Part shown: positions 1 to 8,474 of the stretch, one piece after another
Layout of the letters: each line of letters opens with the position of its first letter
How positions within the stretch are numbered: the first letter of the stretch is position 1
Assembly (NCBI RefSeq): GCF_000971175.1
Contig: NZ_BBLY01000007.1
Coordinates: forward strand, 1 to 64,000
DNA from: Demequina pelophila
GTDB taxonomy: Bacteria; Actinomycetota; Actinomycetes; Actinomycetales; Demequinaceae
DNA: 64,000 nt
Direction of reading: 5' to 3'
The notes under the pieces: generated by a model
What the model saw: the letters and a program-made list of their open reading frames with translations, nothing else
The model's database searches: none
Told to the model about the DNA's origin: nothing
Program-made: the position numbers and the translations under genes

Positions 1-77
1 ATCAGTCCGAAGTATCCCCTCATGACGACGTTGCTTCCCCTCGTGCCACAGGCGCCACATCGTTCGGTCGGCGCGCA

Positions 78-119
78 AAGGCTCGCCCGTGTCCGCGAGC
101 GCGGACACGGGCGAGCCTT
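78..119 (-). terminator. Strong hairpin, likely terminator of the Hsp70 operon
   Basis: A perfect 19-bp inverted repeat (left arm 78-96, right arm 101-119) encloses the 4-base loop GAGC. It lies 9 bases downstream of the Hsp70 stop codon on the minus strand. Only a short T-run (TTT) follows on that strand, so it resembles the U-poor terminators common in actinobacteria. No gene is supported in positions 1-127. Confidence 0.75.
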
Positions 120-127
120 GGAATCGT

Positions 128-1816
128 CTACAGCAGGTAGCTGTACTTGCGAGCGAAGCCGCCGAGGGTGTCGCCGGCGTCGTGCCCGCTCTCCTTCGCC
201 CGGTCGATGGCGGCACGGACCTCTGCCGCTTCGGCGTCGTCGATGAACGGCATCACCTTCGACTGCAGCTCTGACACGTTCTTCTGCACCGCCGGATCGA
301 GCGAACTGGCCGCGCGCGGCTCCGGCTCGGCGAGCTTCCCGCTATCAAGGGCATCGGCCGATCGCTTCGCGATGGCGGCAAGCTTTCGTCGGTCGACCGA
401 TGCGCCGAAGGACACCACATCGTTGAGCAGCTCGTTGCCCAGGCTGTCCTCGGCGCCCACGTGCAGGATGCCGTCCACGTCGTAGCTGTACGTGAGGTCG
501 AGGGAGATCTCCCCCATGGGCTGCGGTTCGGGCAACGAGATCTCCCACTCCTTGAGCACCACGTTGTCCTGATCGTCGAGCGGCTTTGCCGGGTCGCCTT
601 CCATGACCTTGACCATGACGGCCTCCTGGTGATCGACCACCGGGAAGAACGTCTCCGTCACTCGCGCAGGAAGCTTGTGGTTGCGCGGAATCAGCTGGGA
701 GAACACCAGTCCGGAGCTAGGGTCGAGGCTGACCGTGCCGAGAGCATGCTCGGTCGAGACGAAGAAGTCGCGGTCATCGAGGTCGCCGGAGAGGATGGCC
801 GATGCGACCGCGGCACCCTCCGCCACGGCGGTCATCGGGTCGACGCCGGCGGCGGGGCCGCGGTCGAGCAGTTCCGACACGAAGTTGCGCACTGCCGGAA
901 CCTTGCAGGTGCCGCCCACGAGGACCAGAGCATCGATGTCGGAGTTCTGAAACCCCAGGTCGCTCAGGCACTGCTCGATGGGCTCGCGGACCCGCTCGAT
1001 CTGCTGGCGCACGGCCTTCTCGAACATGACGCGCGTCACCTGGCGGTACTCGCCGCCCGGGATCGGGATGCTCACCTGCTCGACCTGCGAGAGCATGATC
1101 TTCGCGCGCTCGATGTCGAGGCGGAAGCCCGCGCGGTCGCCGGCCGACCAGTGGGACGCATCGGCGACGGTGTCGAGCACCAGTCGCGACAGCGCGGTGT
1201 CGAAGTCGAGCCCGCCCAACTGCTGGATCCCCTTGGACGCCTGCTCCATGAAGACGCCCTCGATGTTGCGCAGCACGGTCACGTCGAGCGTGCCGCCGCC
1301 CCAGTCGACCACCATGAGGGTCTCCTCGGCCGCGGCGTTCATGCTGTACGCCATCGCCGCGGCCGTGGGCTCGTTGATGAGCGCCTTGACCTGGACGCCC
1401 GCCATGCCGGCGGCCAACTTGGTGCGGTGGCGCGCGATGCCGCGGCTGTTGGCGGGGATGGTGACCACGGCCTGATCGAACGCCACGCCCTGACCGGCGC
1501 TCGCGCGCTTCAGGTGGCCGAAGATCATGGTCGCGATCTCCTCGACCACGTATTCGACGCCGTCCACGTCGGCGACCTCCTCGGCACGCAGGAGGCGCTT
1601 GACCGCGGCCAGCGAGCCGGGGCGCTGCTTGGCGGCCCATCCGAAGATCGGCTCGTCGGCGTTGCCACGACCGAACACCGTGGGGAGGACGCGGTCGAAG
1701 CCGAGCGTCGCCCAGGAAGCCGGGGGCTCGTCGATCGCGAGGACGTCGGTGCGGCCGCCCGCAAACTGGGACACCACCGAGTTGGTGGTGCCGAAGTCGA
1801 TGCCGATGCCCGCCAT
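128..1816 (-). CDS. Hsp70 (DnaK) family chaperone ATPase
   Basis: This 562-residue Hsp70-family protein is predicted to be a cytoplasmic ATP-driven chaperone. It has phosphate-1 motif DFGTTNS (residues 7-13), NEPTAAAMAY (148-157), phosphate-2 motif DWGGGTLDVTV (171-181) and adenosine motif LVLVGGTCKVPAVR (297-310). A substrate-binding beta domain follows at about 375-470, with DVDGILHVGAED typical of the family. The C-terminal lid is short (DnaK is about 640 residues). It is the last of four minus-strand genes. I chose the ATG at 1816, which overlaps the previous stop as TGATG; a GTG three bases upstream is an alternative. Its partners suggest a dedicated chaperone module rather than the housekeeping dnaK operon. 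Family identity is certain; a defence role is inferred. Confidence 0.93.
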   Translation of the reverse strand: MAGIGIDFGTTNSVVSQFAGGRTDVLAIDEPPASWATLGFDRVLPTVFGRGNADEPIFGWAAKQRPGSLAAVKRLLRAEEVADVDGVEYVVEEIATMIFGHLKRASAGQGVAFDQAVVTIPANSRGIARHRTKLAAGMAGVQVKALINEPTAAAMAYSMNAAAEETLMVVDWGGGTLDVTVLRNIEGVFMEQASKGIQQLGGLDFDTALSRLVLDTVADASHWSAGDRAGFRLDIERAKIMLSQVEQVSIPIPGGEYRQVTRVMFEKAVRQQIERVREPIEQCLSDLGFQNSDIDALVLVGGTCKVPAVRNFVSELLDRGPAAGVDPMTAVAEGAAVASAILSGDLDDRDFFVSTEHALGTVSLDPSSGLVFSQLIPRNHKLPARVTETFFPVVDHQEAVMVKVMEGDPAKPLDDQDNVVLKEWEISLPEPQPMGEISLDLTYSYDVDGILHVGAEDSLGNELLNDVVSFGASVDRRKLAAIAKRSADALDSGKLAEPEPRAASSLDPAVQKNVSELQSKVMPFIDDAEAAEVRAAIDRAKESGHDAGDTLGGFARKYSYLL

Positions 1817-2391
1817 CACTTGGCCTTCGCCGTGTTCTCGTCGGACGTGATGGTCTCGGCCGCCTCGTCCAAGGCCGCGACGGCCTCCGGAGCTGCGTCC
1901 TCGGCGGGGGCCACGGCGACCTCCGGCTCGACCGTAACAGCGGGCGCAGGCTCAACTACGGGCTCTGGGGCCGACTTCTTCACTGCCCTCAGTCGTCCCT
2001 GGCGCACGAGTTGGCCGGTCGCGGTCACACGATACGCGGGGACCTCGACCTCGGCCTCCTCGCCCGCAGGGATTGTCGACTCGAAGGCGTGCGGGTCCCC
2101 AAAATCCTGGACGCGCTCCACGCCGGCCTGCAGCAGCCACTGGTCCACGAGGTTGCCAAGGTCCTCAAGGCTAGCGCCTCGCTGCAGCGCCGCGTCGATC
2201 TCTGCGATCTGGGCGACGTGCGCCTGACGCGCCGATGCCGAGGCCACAACCTGCTTGCGCAGTCCCTCATACGCCTGCGAGGACATCGATGTTCCTGGAT
2301 CCCGAACCACGAGTGCGGTGTGAATCAATTCCACCTCGCGCTCGAGTTTCTTCACGAGTTCGTGAGTCTCCTTGGCCCTGCGTCCGAACAT
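1816..2391 (-). CDS. GrpE-like nucleotide exchange factor
   Basis: A 191-residue protein with an N-terminal helical, probably coiled-coil half (residues about 5-80) that begins with charged repeats after MFGRRAKE. A compact segment at about 85-135 has the order of a GrpE beta-wing: a GVERVQDFGDP-type stretch, then HAFES, a polar loop, and a final strand reading QGRLRAV. The last 50 residues are a low-complexity Pro/Ala/Glu tail. GrpE proteins exchange ADP for ATP on Hsp70, and the next gene is an Hsp70 overlapping this stop codon, which supports the reading. The match was judged by eye and is remote, so GrpE-like is an inference from fold order plus context. Confidence 0.68.
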   Translation of the reverse strand: MFGRRAKETHELVKKLEREVELIHTALVVRDPGTSMSSQAYEGLRKQVVASASARQAHVAQIAEIDAALQRGASLEDLGNLVDQWLLQAGVERVQDFGDPHAFESTIPAGEEAEVEVPAYRVTATGQLVRQGRLRAVKKSAPEPVVEPAPAVTVEPEVAVAPAEDAAPEAVAALDEAAETITSDENTAKAK

Positions 2392-2393
2392 GG

Positions 2394-2813
2394 TCAGCCT
2401 TTCGTATCGAAACTGTGGAGAGTGGGAAGGGGACTGGTCTCTACGGTGCGGCGAAGCCGCACTGCGGCCTCAACGATCGCGCGCGCCTTGACCGCCTCAA
2501 TCTCGCCCGGGGGGGTCGGAGGGGTCTGGCGTGCCATCGGTTGCGGAGCCGGATTCAGGCGGCCGACCGCAGCGGGGATCTCGTAGACGCTGGGATCAGC
2601 GGGCATTCGGTAGTGGTCGATGGACTCGTGCGGATCTTCGAGGTCATGCTCGATCGCGTGCAAGGCGGCATTCAGGTCCTCGATCTCAAAGGGTGCATCC
2701 GCCATCCGGCGAAGCCGCCGCGAGGCCTTGGCGAAGGCCCGCGAGGCCTCCCGCTTGGTGACGCCAAACGGCACCCCGAGGATCAGGTAGGGGTTGTGCT
2801 TGCGCTCACTCAT
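2394..2813 (-). CDS. J-domain-like protein lacking the HPD motif
   Basis: A 139-residue protein that starts NPYLILGVPFG, the usual opening of a J-domain, followed by a basic helix (residues about 18-36, ending RRLRR). The His-Pro-Asp tripeptide that should follow helix II is absent; the sequence runs directly into an acidic helix at about 40-58. A proline-rich linker (about 80-105) and a final helix complete it. The start overlaps the upstream stop by four bases, and the GrpE-like gene begins two bases after this stop, so the genes are probably translationally coupled. In canonical J-proteins HPD is needed to stimulate Hsp70 ATPase. This one may therefore be an adaptor rather than an activator, or not a true J-protein. 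Confidence 0.62.
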   Translation of the reverse strand: MSERKHNPYLILGVPFGVTKREASRAFAKASRRLRRMADAPFEIEDLNAALHAIEHDLEDPHESIDHYRMPADPSVYEIPAAVGRLNPAPQPMARQTPPTPPGEIEAVKARAIVEAAVRLRRTVETSPLPTLHSFDTKG

Positions 2814-5311
2814 GGCCTCAACCTCTCCAACTCGGTCTTCATCTCCTCGACGCGAGCCAATACGCGTCCGAGGTGGGAGCGAACCATGTAGTCGTCGGCC
2901 AGAGGCATGAGCTTGGTCAGTAGCCTCCTCGTGTCGTTGACGAACTCCAGCAACGGATCGCGCATCTCGGACACCGCCTGCCAGTTCACGTTGTAACGCG
3001 GGATGCTGCGCACCATACTGACGAGCATGGTGTACGGGCGCGAAATCTCGTCGAGCTGCGAAGCGCGGCTCACCACGTAGGCCCGCGCGAGGCAGTCGCC
3101 CGCTCCGTCCACCAGGCCCACAAGCCGGGCTCGTTCGTCCGAACTCACACGATTCAGTTCGCGCTTGGAATCCGACACGAAATCAATGAATCGGAGGTTC
3201 GGCTCGCCCTCGTCCAGGCCCATCGCGATCGAGGCGACGGTGAGGCATTTGAGCGCAATCCGCTGGTGCGGCTCCATCGGCAGGTTCGCGTCGATCACCG
3301 TCAGCCCAAAGGCCGCGGCGCGCAACTCACCTGCGTCCTCGAGGAGCACCTGGATCGCCGCGTCAACCACCTGGTCGCGCTCCCGCGCGATCCATTCTTC
3401 CGGCGCTGGCCCTCGCAACTCCGCGCCGAGCGCCTTGAGGAAGGCTTCGGGCCCCCTCGCCCGAGCCTGGTACACCCGCACGGCAGGTGTATTCGCGTTG
3501 CGCCCGAACGAAGACTCGGGCTGTCGGCAAAGCCATGCATCGTCCTGGTTGGCGAGGACGTTGAGGATGTTCCGGTATCGCTCGGCAGGGAGGTCCTCCT
3601 TGATGAGCGGGCGCAGGGCTCCCGCGATCTCCGCGGGCAGGCTTGCCTGCTCGCTGTCGTCCCAGATCTTGCCGTCGTCGTTGAACCACAGCATGAGTGC
3701 GCGCTCGGCGGCGATCGCCCGCTGGTGCGCGGACGGCGCCTCGGTCGCGAGTTTCACCAGGTGGCGAGCGGCGGATTCGTGCTCGAGCGCGGTGGCCACG
3801 ACGGCGGCGTTCACGACGAGCGCGTCCGTGTACTCGCCTTCGAGCGCCGTGTTGAGCGCGCCGAGCGCGGACTCGGGCTCGCCCTGGAGCCAGAGCGAGC
3901 ACGCGATGATGTTGAGCAGTTCGTCGCGCACGGCCTCGCGCCGCGCGACCCCGAGTCCGGACCGGGCGATGGCGCGAGCGTCATCCCAATGCCAATCGAA
4001 CAGAGCATCCGAGGCTCGACGGAGCGCGGAAAGCTCGGCGTACTCGACCTGGATCGGCTCGGCAGCACGCAGGGTTCCGCCGGCGATCCCGCGCTCGATA
4101 AGCATGGGCCAGAGCGACCTATCGACGAGCACACCCGTGGGCGGATGCGCGTCCGAGGGCCCTCGCGACTCTAGGACCTGCACTGACCGGATCAGGGGGT
4201 CTTCACTGAGGTCGTCGAGCGATCCCCCGGAGGCGAGCGTGCGGAGGTCACGTATCGCGTCGACGGCGTTGGGCGCAAGCGCGGCATCGGCCGAGCTGTC
4301 TCCCGCCAGATGCCGCCTCAGCGCTTCCGCGTGGAACCTCAGTGACACGACCTGGTCGCTGGTGAGTTCCTCGGGCGCCGTCCGCGCCCGCACGTACGTA
4401 GCGAGAGTGGCGGCCGCGCGCCGCTCGGCCGTGCCCGCGTAGTGGACGACCTCGAGCGGAACGCCCCGCTCAATGAGGTCATCGACCATCCCAAGGGGCC
4501 AGTCGTGCTCCACCTGGACCGTCGGGCCGTCCGAAGTCGCGTGCGCATGCGCGGCGAGGAGCCGTCCGGCGGGTCCGACCTCCGCAAGCCAAGGTTTCGT
4601 CGCTACGAGTCGGAACTTGCGCGCGACTTCGCCCGCTACTGGAGCGAAGGTGTCTGCCACCGAGTGCGCCATGTCCTGCAACACGGCAAGCGGATGATCT
4701 CCGGGCTCCCCACAGTCCGCGAGCAGCGCGAGGCTCCTCGCCTCGGCAGCTTCGAGACCGTAGCGCAACGCGATCGTAGCCCGCACTCCAGCCGGGGATT
4801 TCGTGTCCGCGACGATCTGGCGCGCGAGATTGCGGGCACGATGCTCGTCACGCTCGCCCCGCAGGAACTCGTACTTGACGCGCCACGGGTCAATCGGGAC
4901 GCGGGCAAAATCCCCGACGGTCAGATTGAGCGCGCTGGCGTCCAACAGGAGCCCCACGGCCTCCCCCGGCTGCGTGAGGAGCCACGTGACGTACTTGCGC
5001 AACTCGTCGTCAACCGGTGGCGTCAGCCAGCCGCGGTGCTTCAGCTCGCGGTGTGCGACCGTCAGCCGACCGGCTCGCGATCGCACGTCCGGCGACGGGA
5101 CGACGGCGTCGGCCCTCTCCGCCATCTTCCTGAGCGGGATGGACCCGACCTCACCGGATTCCCACAGCACGGTCGCCAACTCGCCCCCGTCGAGCACCAC
5201 CGCGCGCCGTCTCCACAGGCCCTTGCGCGGCCACATGATGCATCCAACGACGGAGGGCGGTGGCTCGACGCAGATCTGCAGCGGCACCGCCTGGCGAACA
5301 TCTGTCGTCAC
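2810..5311 (-). CDS. Large helical-repeat protein of unknown function, first gene of Hsp70 operon
   Basis: An 833-residue protein I do not recognise. Residues about 15-60 look like a small beta-barrel (an SH3/Tudor-like run of short strands around Trp-Glu-Ser-Gly-Glu). The rest is almost entirely alpha-helical with Ala/Leu-rich repeats, reminiscent of TPR or HEAT scaffolds. No signal peptide, membrane segment, Walker motif or nuclease motif is visible. The start is GTG at 5311 with a purine-rich GAGGGGG just upstream. It leads the four-gene operon with J-like, GrpE-like and Hsp70 genes and overlaps the next gene by four bases. It is a plausible recognition scaffold or the client of the chaperone set, which is inferred from context only. 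Confidence 0.85.
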   Translation of the reverse strand: MTTDVRQAVPLQICVEPPPSVVGCIMWPRKGLWRRRAVVLDGGELATVLWESGEVGSIPLRKMAERADAVVPSPDVRSRAGRLTVAHRELKHRGWLTPPVDDELRKYVTWLLTQPGEAVGLLLDASALNLTVGDFARVPIDPWRVKYEFLRGERDEHRARNLARQIVADTKSPAGVRATIALRYGLEAAEARSLALLADCGEPGDHPLAVLQDMAHSVADTFAPVAGEVARKFRLVATKPWLAEVGPAGRLLAAHAHATSDGPTVQVEHDWPLGMVDDLIERGVPLEVVHYAGTAERRAAATLATYVRARTAPEELTSDQVVSLRFHAEALRRHLAGDSSADAALAPNAVDAIRDLRTLASGGSLDDLSEDPLIRSVQVLESRGPSDAHPPTGVLVDRSLWPMLIERGIAGGTLRAAEPIQVEYAELSALRRASDALFDWHWDDARAIARSGLGVARREAVRDELLNIIACSLWLQGEPESALGALNTALEGEYTDALVVNAAVVATALEHESAARHLVKLATEAPSAHQRAIAAERALMLWFNDDGKIWDDSEQASLPAEIAGALRPLIKEDLPAERYRNILNVLANQDDAWLCRQPESSFGRNANTPAVRVYQARARGPEAFLKALGAELRGPAPEEWIARERDQVVDAAIQVLLEDAGELRAAAFGLTVIDANLPMEPHQRIALKCLTVASIAMGLDEGEPNLRFIDFVSDSKRELNRVSSDERARLVGLVDGAGDCLARAYVVSRASQLDEISRPYTMLVSMVRSIPRYNVNWQAVSEMRDPLLEFVNDTRRLLTKLMPLADDYMVRSHLGRVLARVEEMKTELERLRP

Positions 5312-5368
5312 TCGAGCCCCCTCGCCTCGCAGACCGCCTCGGCGCGGCTTGTCGTCGCCACCGTATCG

Positions 5369-5386
5369 GAACTAACTGCAATAACT
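5369..5386 (-). promoter_or_regulatory. AT-rich patch in divergent intergenic region, possible promoter/operator
   Basis: In otherwise very GC-rich DNA between the Hsp70 operon (minus) and the exonuclease (plus), two 9-mers, GAACTAACT and GCAATAACT, lie side by side as an imperfect direct repeat. This is the most likely location of the Hsp70-operon promoter or its regulator site. No convincing -35/-10 pair was found. Confidence 0.3.
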
Positions 5387-5520
5387 GCCCCTCCCAAGGA
5401 GCCTTGTGACCAACACCTCAGAGCGGCTGCGCGGCGGTCCCGGGGCCCCTGTCCCCCGTCGCCGCCGCGACCGGGCCGTAGCATCGGCCTCACCCCCGCC
5501 ACGCACCCTGGAGACCCCCC

Positions 5521-6717
5521 ATGCCCGGCTTCGCCGTCATCGACCTGGAGACAACGGGCTTCGCCTACAAGTCCGCCGACCGCATCTGTGAGATCGCTGT
5601 GGTCCAGCTTGACAAGGACGGCCGCAGGGAGGACGCCTACACCACGCTGGTCAACCCGCAGCGCGATCTGGGCGCCCAGCACATCCACGGCATCGACGCC
5701 ACAGACACCCGCGTCGCACTGACGTTCGACCGCATCGTCGGCGACCTCACAGGACTGCTCGGCGGCCGCACCGTGGTGGCGCACAACGCGTCGTTCGACG
5801 TTCGCTTCCTCGCCGCCGAGTTCGGGCGAGCGGGCCTCCCCGTGGCCCTGACACCGGACGATGCGGTGTGCACGATGAAGCTGGCACGGCAGCTCGGCCT
5901 GCCGGCCAAGCTGGGCGACGCCTGCCGCCACTTCGGCATCCCGCTCGACGGCGCGCACGCGGCGCTCAACGACGCCGAAGCGACCGCGCGGCTCCTCGAC
6001 CGCTACCGCGCACTGCCCGAGGTCGCCGAGCAGTGGTCGGTCTTCGCCGGCCTGGGCGCCGGCGTGCGCTGGCCCGGCGCGCCGGTGCACGCCACCGCCC
6101 CCGTGCGCCGCGGCGCCACGCGCCCGGGCAGTGGCCTGCTCGAGTCCGTGGTCGCGGCGTTCGACGCGTCGCGCGCGGCCCCCGGCGAGCGCGCCTACCT
6201 CGAGGTCCTCCAGCGGGTCCTGCTCGACCGCAGGATCACCGTCGCCGAGCAGCGCGACCTGGACCGCGCCGCGGCCGCCGCGTCCCTGCGACCCGCCGAC
6301 CGCGCCCGCCTCCACCGCGCCTACATGCTCTCCGTGGTGGACGCCGCGTGCGACGACGACCTGCTCACCGTCGACGAGCGCGCCCACATCGTCCAGCTCG
6401 CCGGTCTCCTCGACCTCGCCGACCTCGAGGTCGAGGCGCTGCTCGCGCACGCCGGCGCGCACGTCACCACCGTCGAGACTGCCCGGGCGCTGAACCCCGG
6501 GGACCTCATCGTCTTCACCGGGCTCCCGGCAGCGGACAAGGCGCGCCTGACCGCGATCGCCGAGGCGCGTGGCCTGGTGGTGTGGCCCGGCGTCAAGAAG
6601 GGCGTGGCCGCGGTCATCGCGCAGGACCCCGGGTCCAACTCCGGCAAGGCCCGGAAGGCACGCGATCTTGGCATCCCCGTGATGGGGGCCGATGCGCTGG
6701 AGGGCGCCGCGCGGTAG
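5521..6717 (+). CDS. DEDDh 3'-5' exonuclease with C-terminal BRCT domain
   Basis: This 398-residue protein carries a DnaQ/epsilon-type exonuclease domain (residues 1-165). The catalytic set is visible: D8 and E10 in IDLETTGF, D93 in AHNASFDVRF, H146 and D151 in the last motif. Residues about 185-310 are helical and may be a TerB-like or linker domain. Residues about 318-392 have the pattern of a BRCT domain (LIVFTGLP, then ARGLVVWPGVKKGVAAVIA). Actinobacterial proteins of this architecture are annotated as exonucleases or polymerase-III epsilon-like proteins involved in repair. It is transcribed away from the Hsp70 operon, and its stop codon lies in a hairpin loop. Repair function is more likely than defence, but the position in the island is notable. 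Confidence 0.92.
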   Translation: MPGFAVIDLETTGFAYKSADRICEIAVVQLDKDGRREDAYTTLVNPQRDLGAQHIHGIDATDTRVALTFDRIVGDLTGLLGGRTVVAHNASFDVRFLAAEFGRAGLPVALTPDDAVCTMKLARQLGLPAKLGDACRHFGIPLDGAHAALNDAEATARLLDRYRALPEVAEQWSVFAGLGAGVRWPGAPVHATAPVRRGATRPGSGLLESVVAAFDASRAAPGERAYLEVLQRVLLDRRITVAEQRDLDRAAAAASLRPADRARLHRAYMLSVVDAACDDDLLTVDERAHIVQLAGLLDLADLEVEALLAHAGAHVTTVETARALNPGDLIVFTGLPAADKARLTAIAEARGLVVWPGVKKGVAAVIAQDPGSNSGKARKARDLGIPVMGADALEGAAR

Positions 6718-6723
6718 GCGCGG
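6707..6723 (+). terminator. Hairpin with stop codon in its loop
   Basis: CCGCGC (6707-6712) pairs with GCGCGG (6718-6723). The 5-base loop GGTAG contains the exonuclease stop codon TAG. No U-run follows. It also lies just beyond the 3' end of the convergent gene that stops at 6734. Confidence 0.45.
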
Positions 6724-6733
6724 ATAGGTGCTG

Positions 6734-7156
6734 TCAGACGTCCCAGACCTTGTCGGGATCGTCGAGCGCGGCGCGTACCTGCACCGGGTCGTGAAGATCC
6801 TTGAACGGGCTGGCTGCCGCAAGGGTGGTGATCGAGCCGAGAATCTCAGCCACGTTGCCGCCACCGTCCGTCATGGCCTTGTCGAGCGCGGCGAACAGGT
6901 TCTCGAAGTTCTTCTCGCGCTCGTCAAAGCTACGGTCAAGGTAGGTGAGGAACAGTTCGCTGCGCGCGTGAATCTCGGCCAGTGCAACCTGCTTCTGAGC
7001 CTCGATCACGTCGCGCTTCGTCTGCTCGGCTTCGCGCACCTGCGCGTACTCCTGCGCGGCGTCGACGATCGTATTGAGAACCGCGAGCGCTTCGAGGGCC
7101 GAGTGCGGTAACGCGCCGCCTGCGCCCTTCTTCGGGATGATCTGACCCTTGCTCAT
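6734..7156 (-). CDS. Small helical protein partnered with the glycine-rich membrane protein
   Basis: A 140-residue protein that I do not recognise. Residues about 18-95 are one long amphipathic, charged helix rich in Glu, Lys, Gln and Ala, probably a coiled coil. A short glycine break (about 98-101) and a second helix follow. There is no signal peptide or membrane segment. The ATG overlaps the stop of the upstream gene by four bases, so the two proteins are almost certainly made together. It could be the cytoplasmic partner, immunity protein or sensor for the membrane protein encoded just upstream. Confidence 0.8.
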   Translation of the reverse strand: MSKGQIIPKKGAGGALPHSALEALAVLNTIVDAAQEYAQVREAEQTKRDVIEAQKQVALAEIHARSELFLTYLDRSFDEREKNFENLFAALDKAMTDGGGNVAEILGSITTLAAASPFKDLHDPVQVRAALDDPDKVWDV

Positions 7157-8112
7157 GCGGCGTACTTTAGCTTGATCTTCAGCGATTCCTGGCTGGGACG
7201 CCCGTCGACATCGACAACAGGCGTGCCCAGGATCTTGCCCAAAGCGGCCATCAACAGGGCTGTCCGCTGGAAGTCGGCGAGGTGCGCTTCCGGATCGAAG
7301 TCCAGTCCGGCAAGCGCTTCGAGGCTCGCAAGGGCGCGCGCGTTCATCCGATCAAGCACGTCTTCAAGCTCTCCGATGCGCACCTCCACCTGTCGGAGGA
7401 GCGCTTGCTTCGCTTCCATCTCGGCAACTGCGACTTCGACGTTGGCCTCGATCTCCTTGGCCTTGGTCTTCGCCTTCTGCCCCTGCACCCCGACGGCGAA
7501 CCCGCCGATGAGCGCTGCGGGCGCGGCCGCGATTCCCGTGAGCATGAGCCCGCCCAGGGCCACGCCTCCGCCGCCAGCCGCGATGGATCCGCCTCCCAGC
7601 CAAGCCAATGTCGCGCTCTGCGCGGCGGCGCCGGACAAACCGGAGATCGCCGTGCCCGTGCTCGCGGCGGCGAACGACGTCACGCCCCACAGCGCGCCCT
7701 GCTGCATGGCGACCGCGCCAGCCGCAGCGCCCATGCCTCCCTTGAGGAGTGTGACGCTCTCGACCACACGCGCCTTGAGGTGGGGAATGTCGGGCTGCTC
7801 GACCTCGACGCCGTCCACGGTCGGCCTGCCGATGAGCCGGACTTTCTTCTCGTTCGCCTCGAGCCATTCGACCCAGCCGCCGAGCGTCGCCTTCTGGATG
7901 CGCAGCTGGCGCTTGCCGTAGGCGCCCGCGACAGCCTGCACGCGAGCCTCCTCAGCACGGAAGATGGTAAGGCGCGCCTCGTGGGTGCGCTGTGCCGTGC
8001 GAACCGTGTCCTTGGCGGACTTCATCTTGATGCCGCCGTCGATGGCGGCGCCCCCTCCGACAACCGCACTGACGCCGATGGCAACGGCCGCGACAACTAC
8101 TGGCAAAGGCAT
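7153..8112 (-). CDS. Glycine/alanine-rich (glycine-zipper-like) membrane protein
   Basis: A 319-residue protein. Residues 1-28 are a hydrophobic Val/Ala/Gly helix (an N-terminal anchor or uncleaved signal). Residues about 30-110 are a charged coiled coil. Residues about 118-210 are a long Gly/Ala/Ser-rich hydrophobic block (for example GAAAGAVAMQQGAL and GGGSIAAGGGGVALGG) that could form glycine-zipper membrane helices. Residues about 210-265 are a second coiled coil. No enzymatic motif is visible. A GGAG precedes the ATG. Together with the overlapping 140-residue gene it forms an isolated two-gene unit. A membrane-permeabilising effector is one possible role, inferred from composition and neighbourhood only. 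Confidence 0.82.
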   Translation of the reverse strand: MPLPVVVAAVAIGVSAVVGGGAAIDGGIKMKSAKDTVRTAQRTHEARLTIFRAEEARVQAVAGAYGKRQLRIQKATLGGWVEWLEANEKKVRLIGRPTVDGVEVEQPDIPHLKARVVESVTLLKGGMGAAAGAVAMQQGALWGVTSFAAASTGTAISGLSGAAAQSATLAWLGGGSIAAGGGGVALGGLMLTGIAAAPAALIGGFAVGVQGQKAKTKAKEIEANVEVAVAEMEAKQALLRQVEVRIGELEDVLDRMNARALASLEALAGLDFDPEAHLADFQRTALLMAALGKILGTPVVDVDGRPSQESLKIKLKYAA

Positions 8113-8474
8113 TCAGATCTCCGCTCGGCTCAATGGCTGTGCCGCACACCGGCGTGGGCGTTGCCATGCGCACGAAGCCTACTGGTGCGCGACACAGTCA
8201 AGGACAAGCGAAGGCCCCGGTGACCTCGAGCCCCGGCCATCGGGATCCCTGGGCGGATCCGGCGTGGGGTGGTGAGTCCAAGTCGCAGCGGTTTCCCCTC
8301 CGCCGCGTTCACTGATGCAGAGGGATGGAGCGCTGGGAGGTCGGGAGCCAACCGGAGAGTGCTCACTTGTTCACTCAGCAAGGCAGGAAGCCGATAGAGT
8401 CTGAGCCCGACACGATGTCGTGCCGAGACCAGGATCCCCGAAACTCGCCACGAGACGAGACCCGAGAAGGCCCG
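8113..8474. other. Divergent intergenic region, 362 bases, no gene supported
   Basis: The region separates the minus-strand membrane-protein gene from the plus-strand DUF6308-like gene. Possible frames inside it have shadow-like composition and no ribosome-binding site. It must hold promoters for both directions. TAGAGT near 8396 resembles a -10 element for the rightward gene, but no good -35 accompanies it. Confidence 0.5.

Noticed and set aside
78-119. 19-bp inverted repeat as a transposon end
   Set aside because: The arms are separated by only four bases and follow a stop codon. No transposase or second copy is present, so a terminator is the simpler reading.
461-2227. 588-codon open frame on the plus strand over the Hsp70 gene
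   Set aside because: Shadow frame; Hsp70 motifs on the other strand are complete.
5308-6864. 518-codon minus-strand frame over the exonuclease
   Set aside because: Antisense shadow; DEDDh motifs lie on the plus strand.
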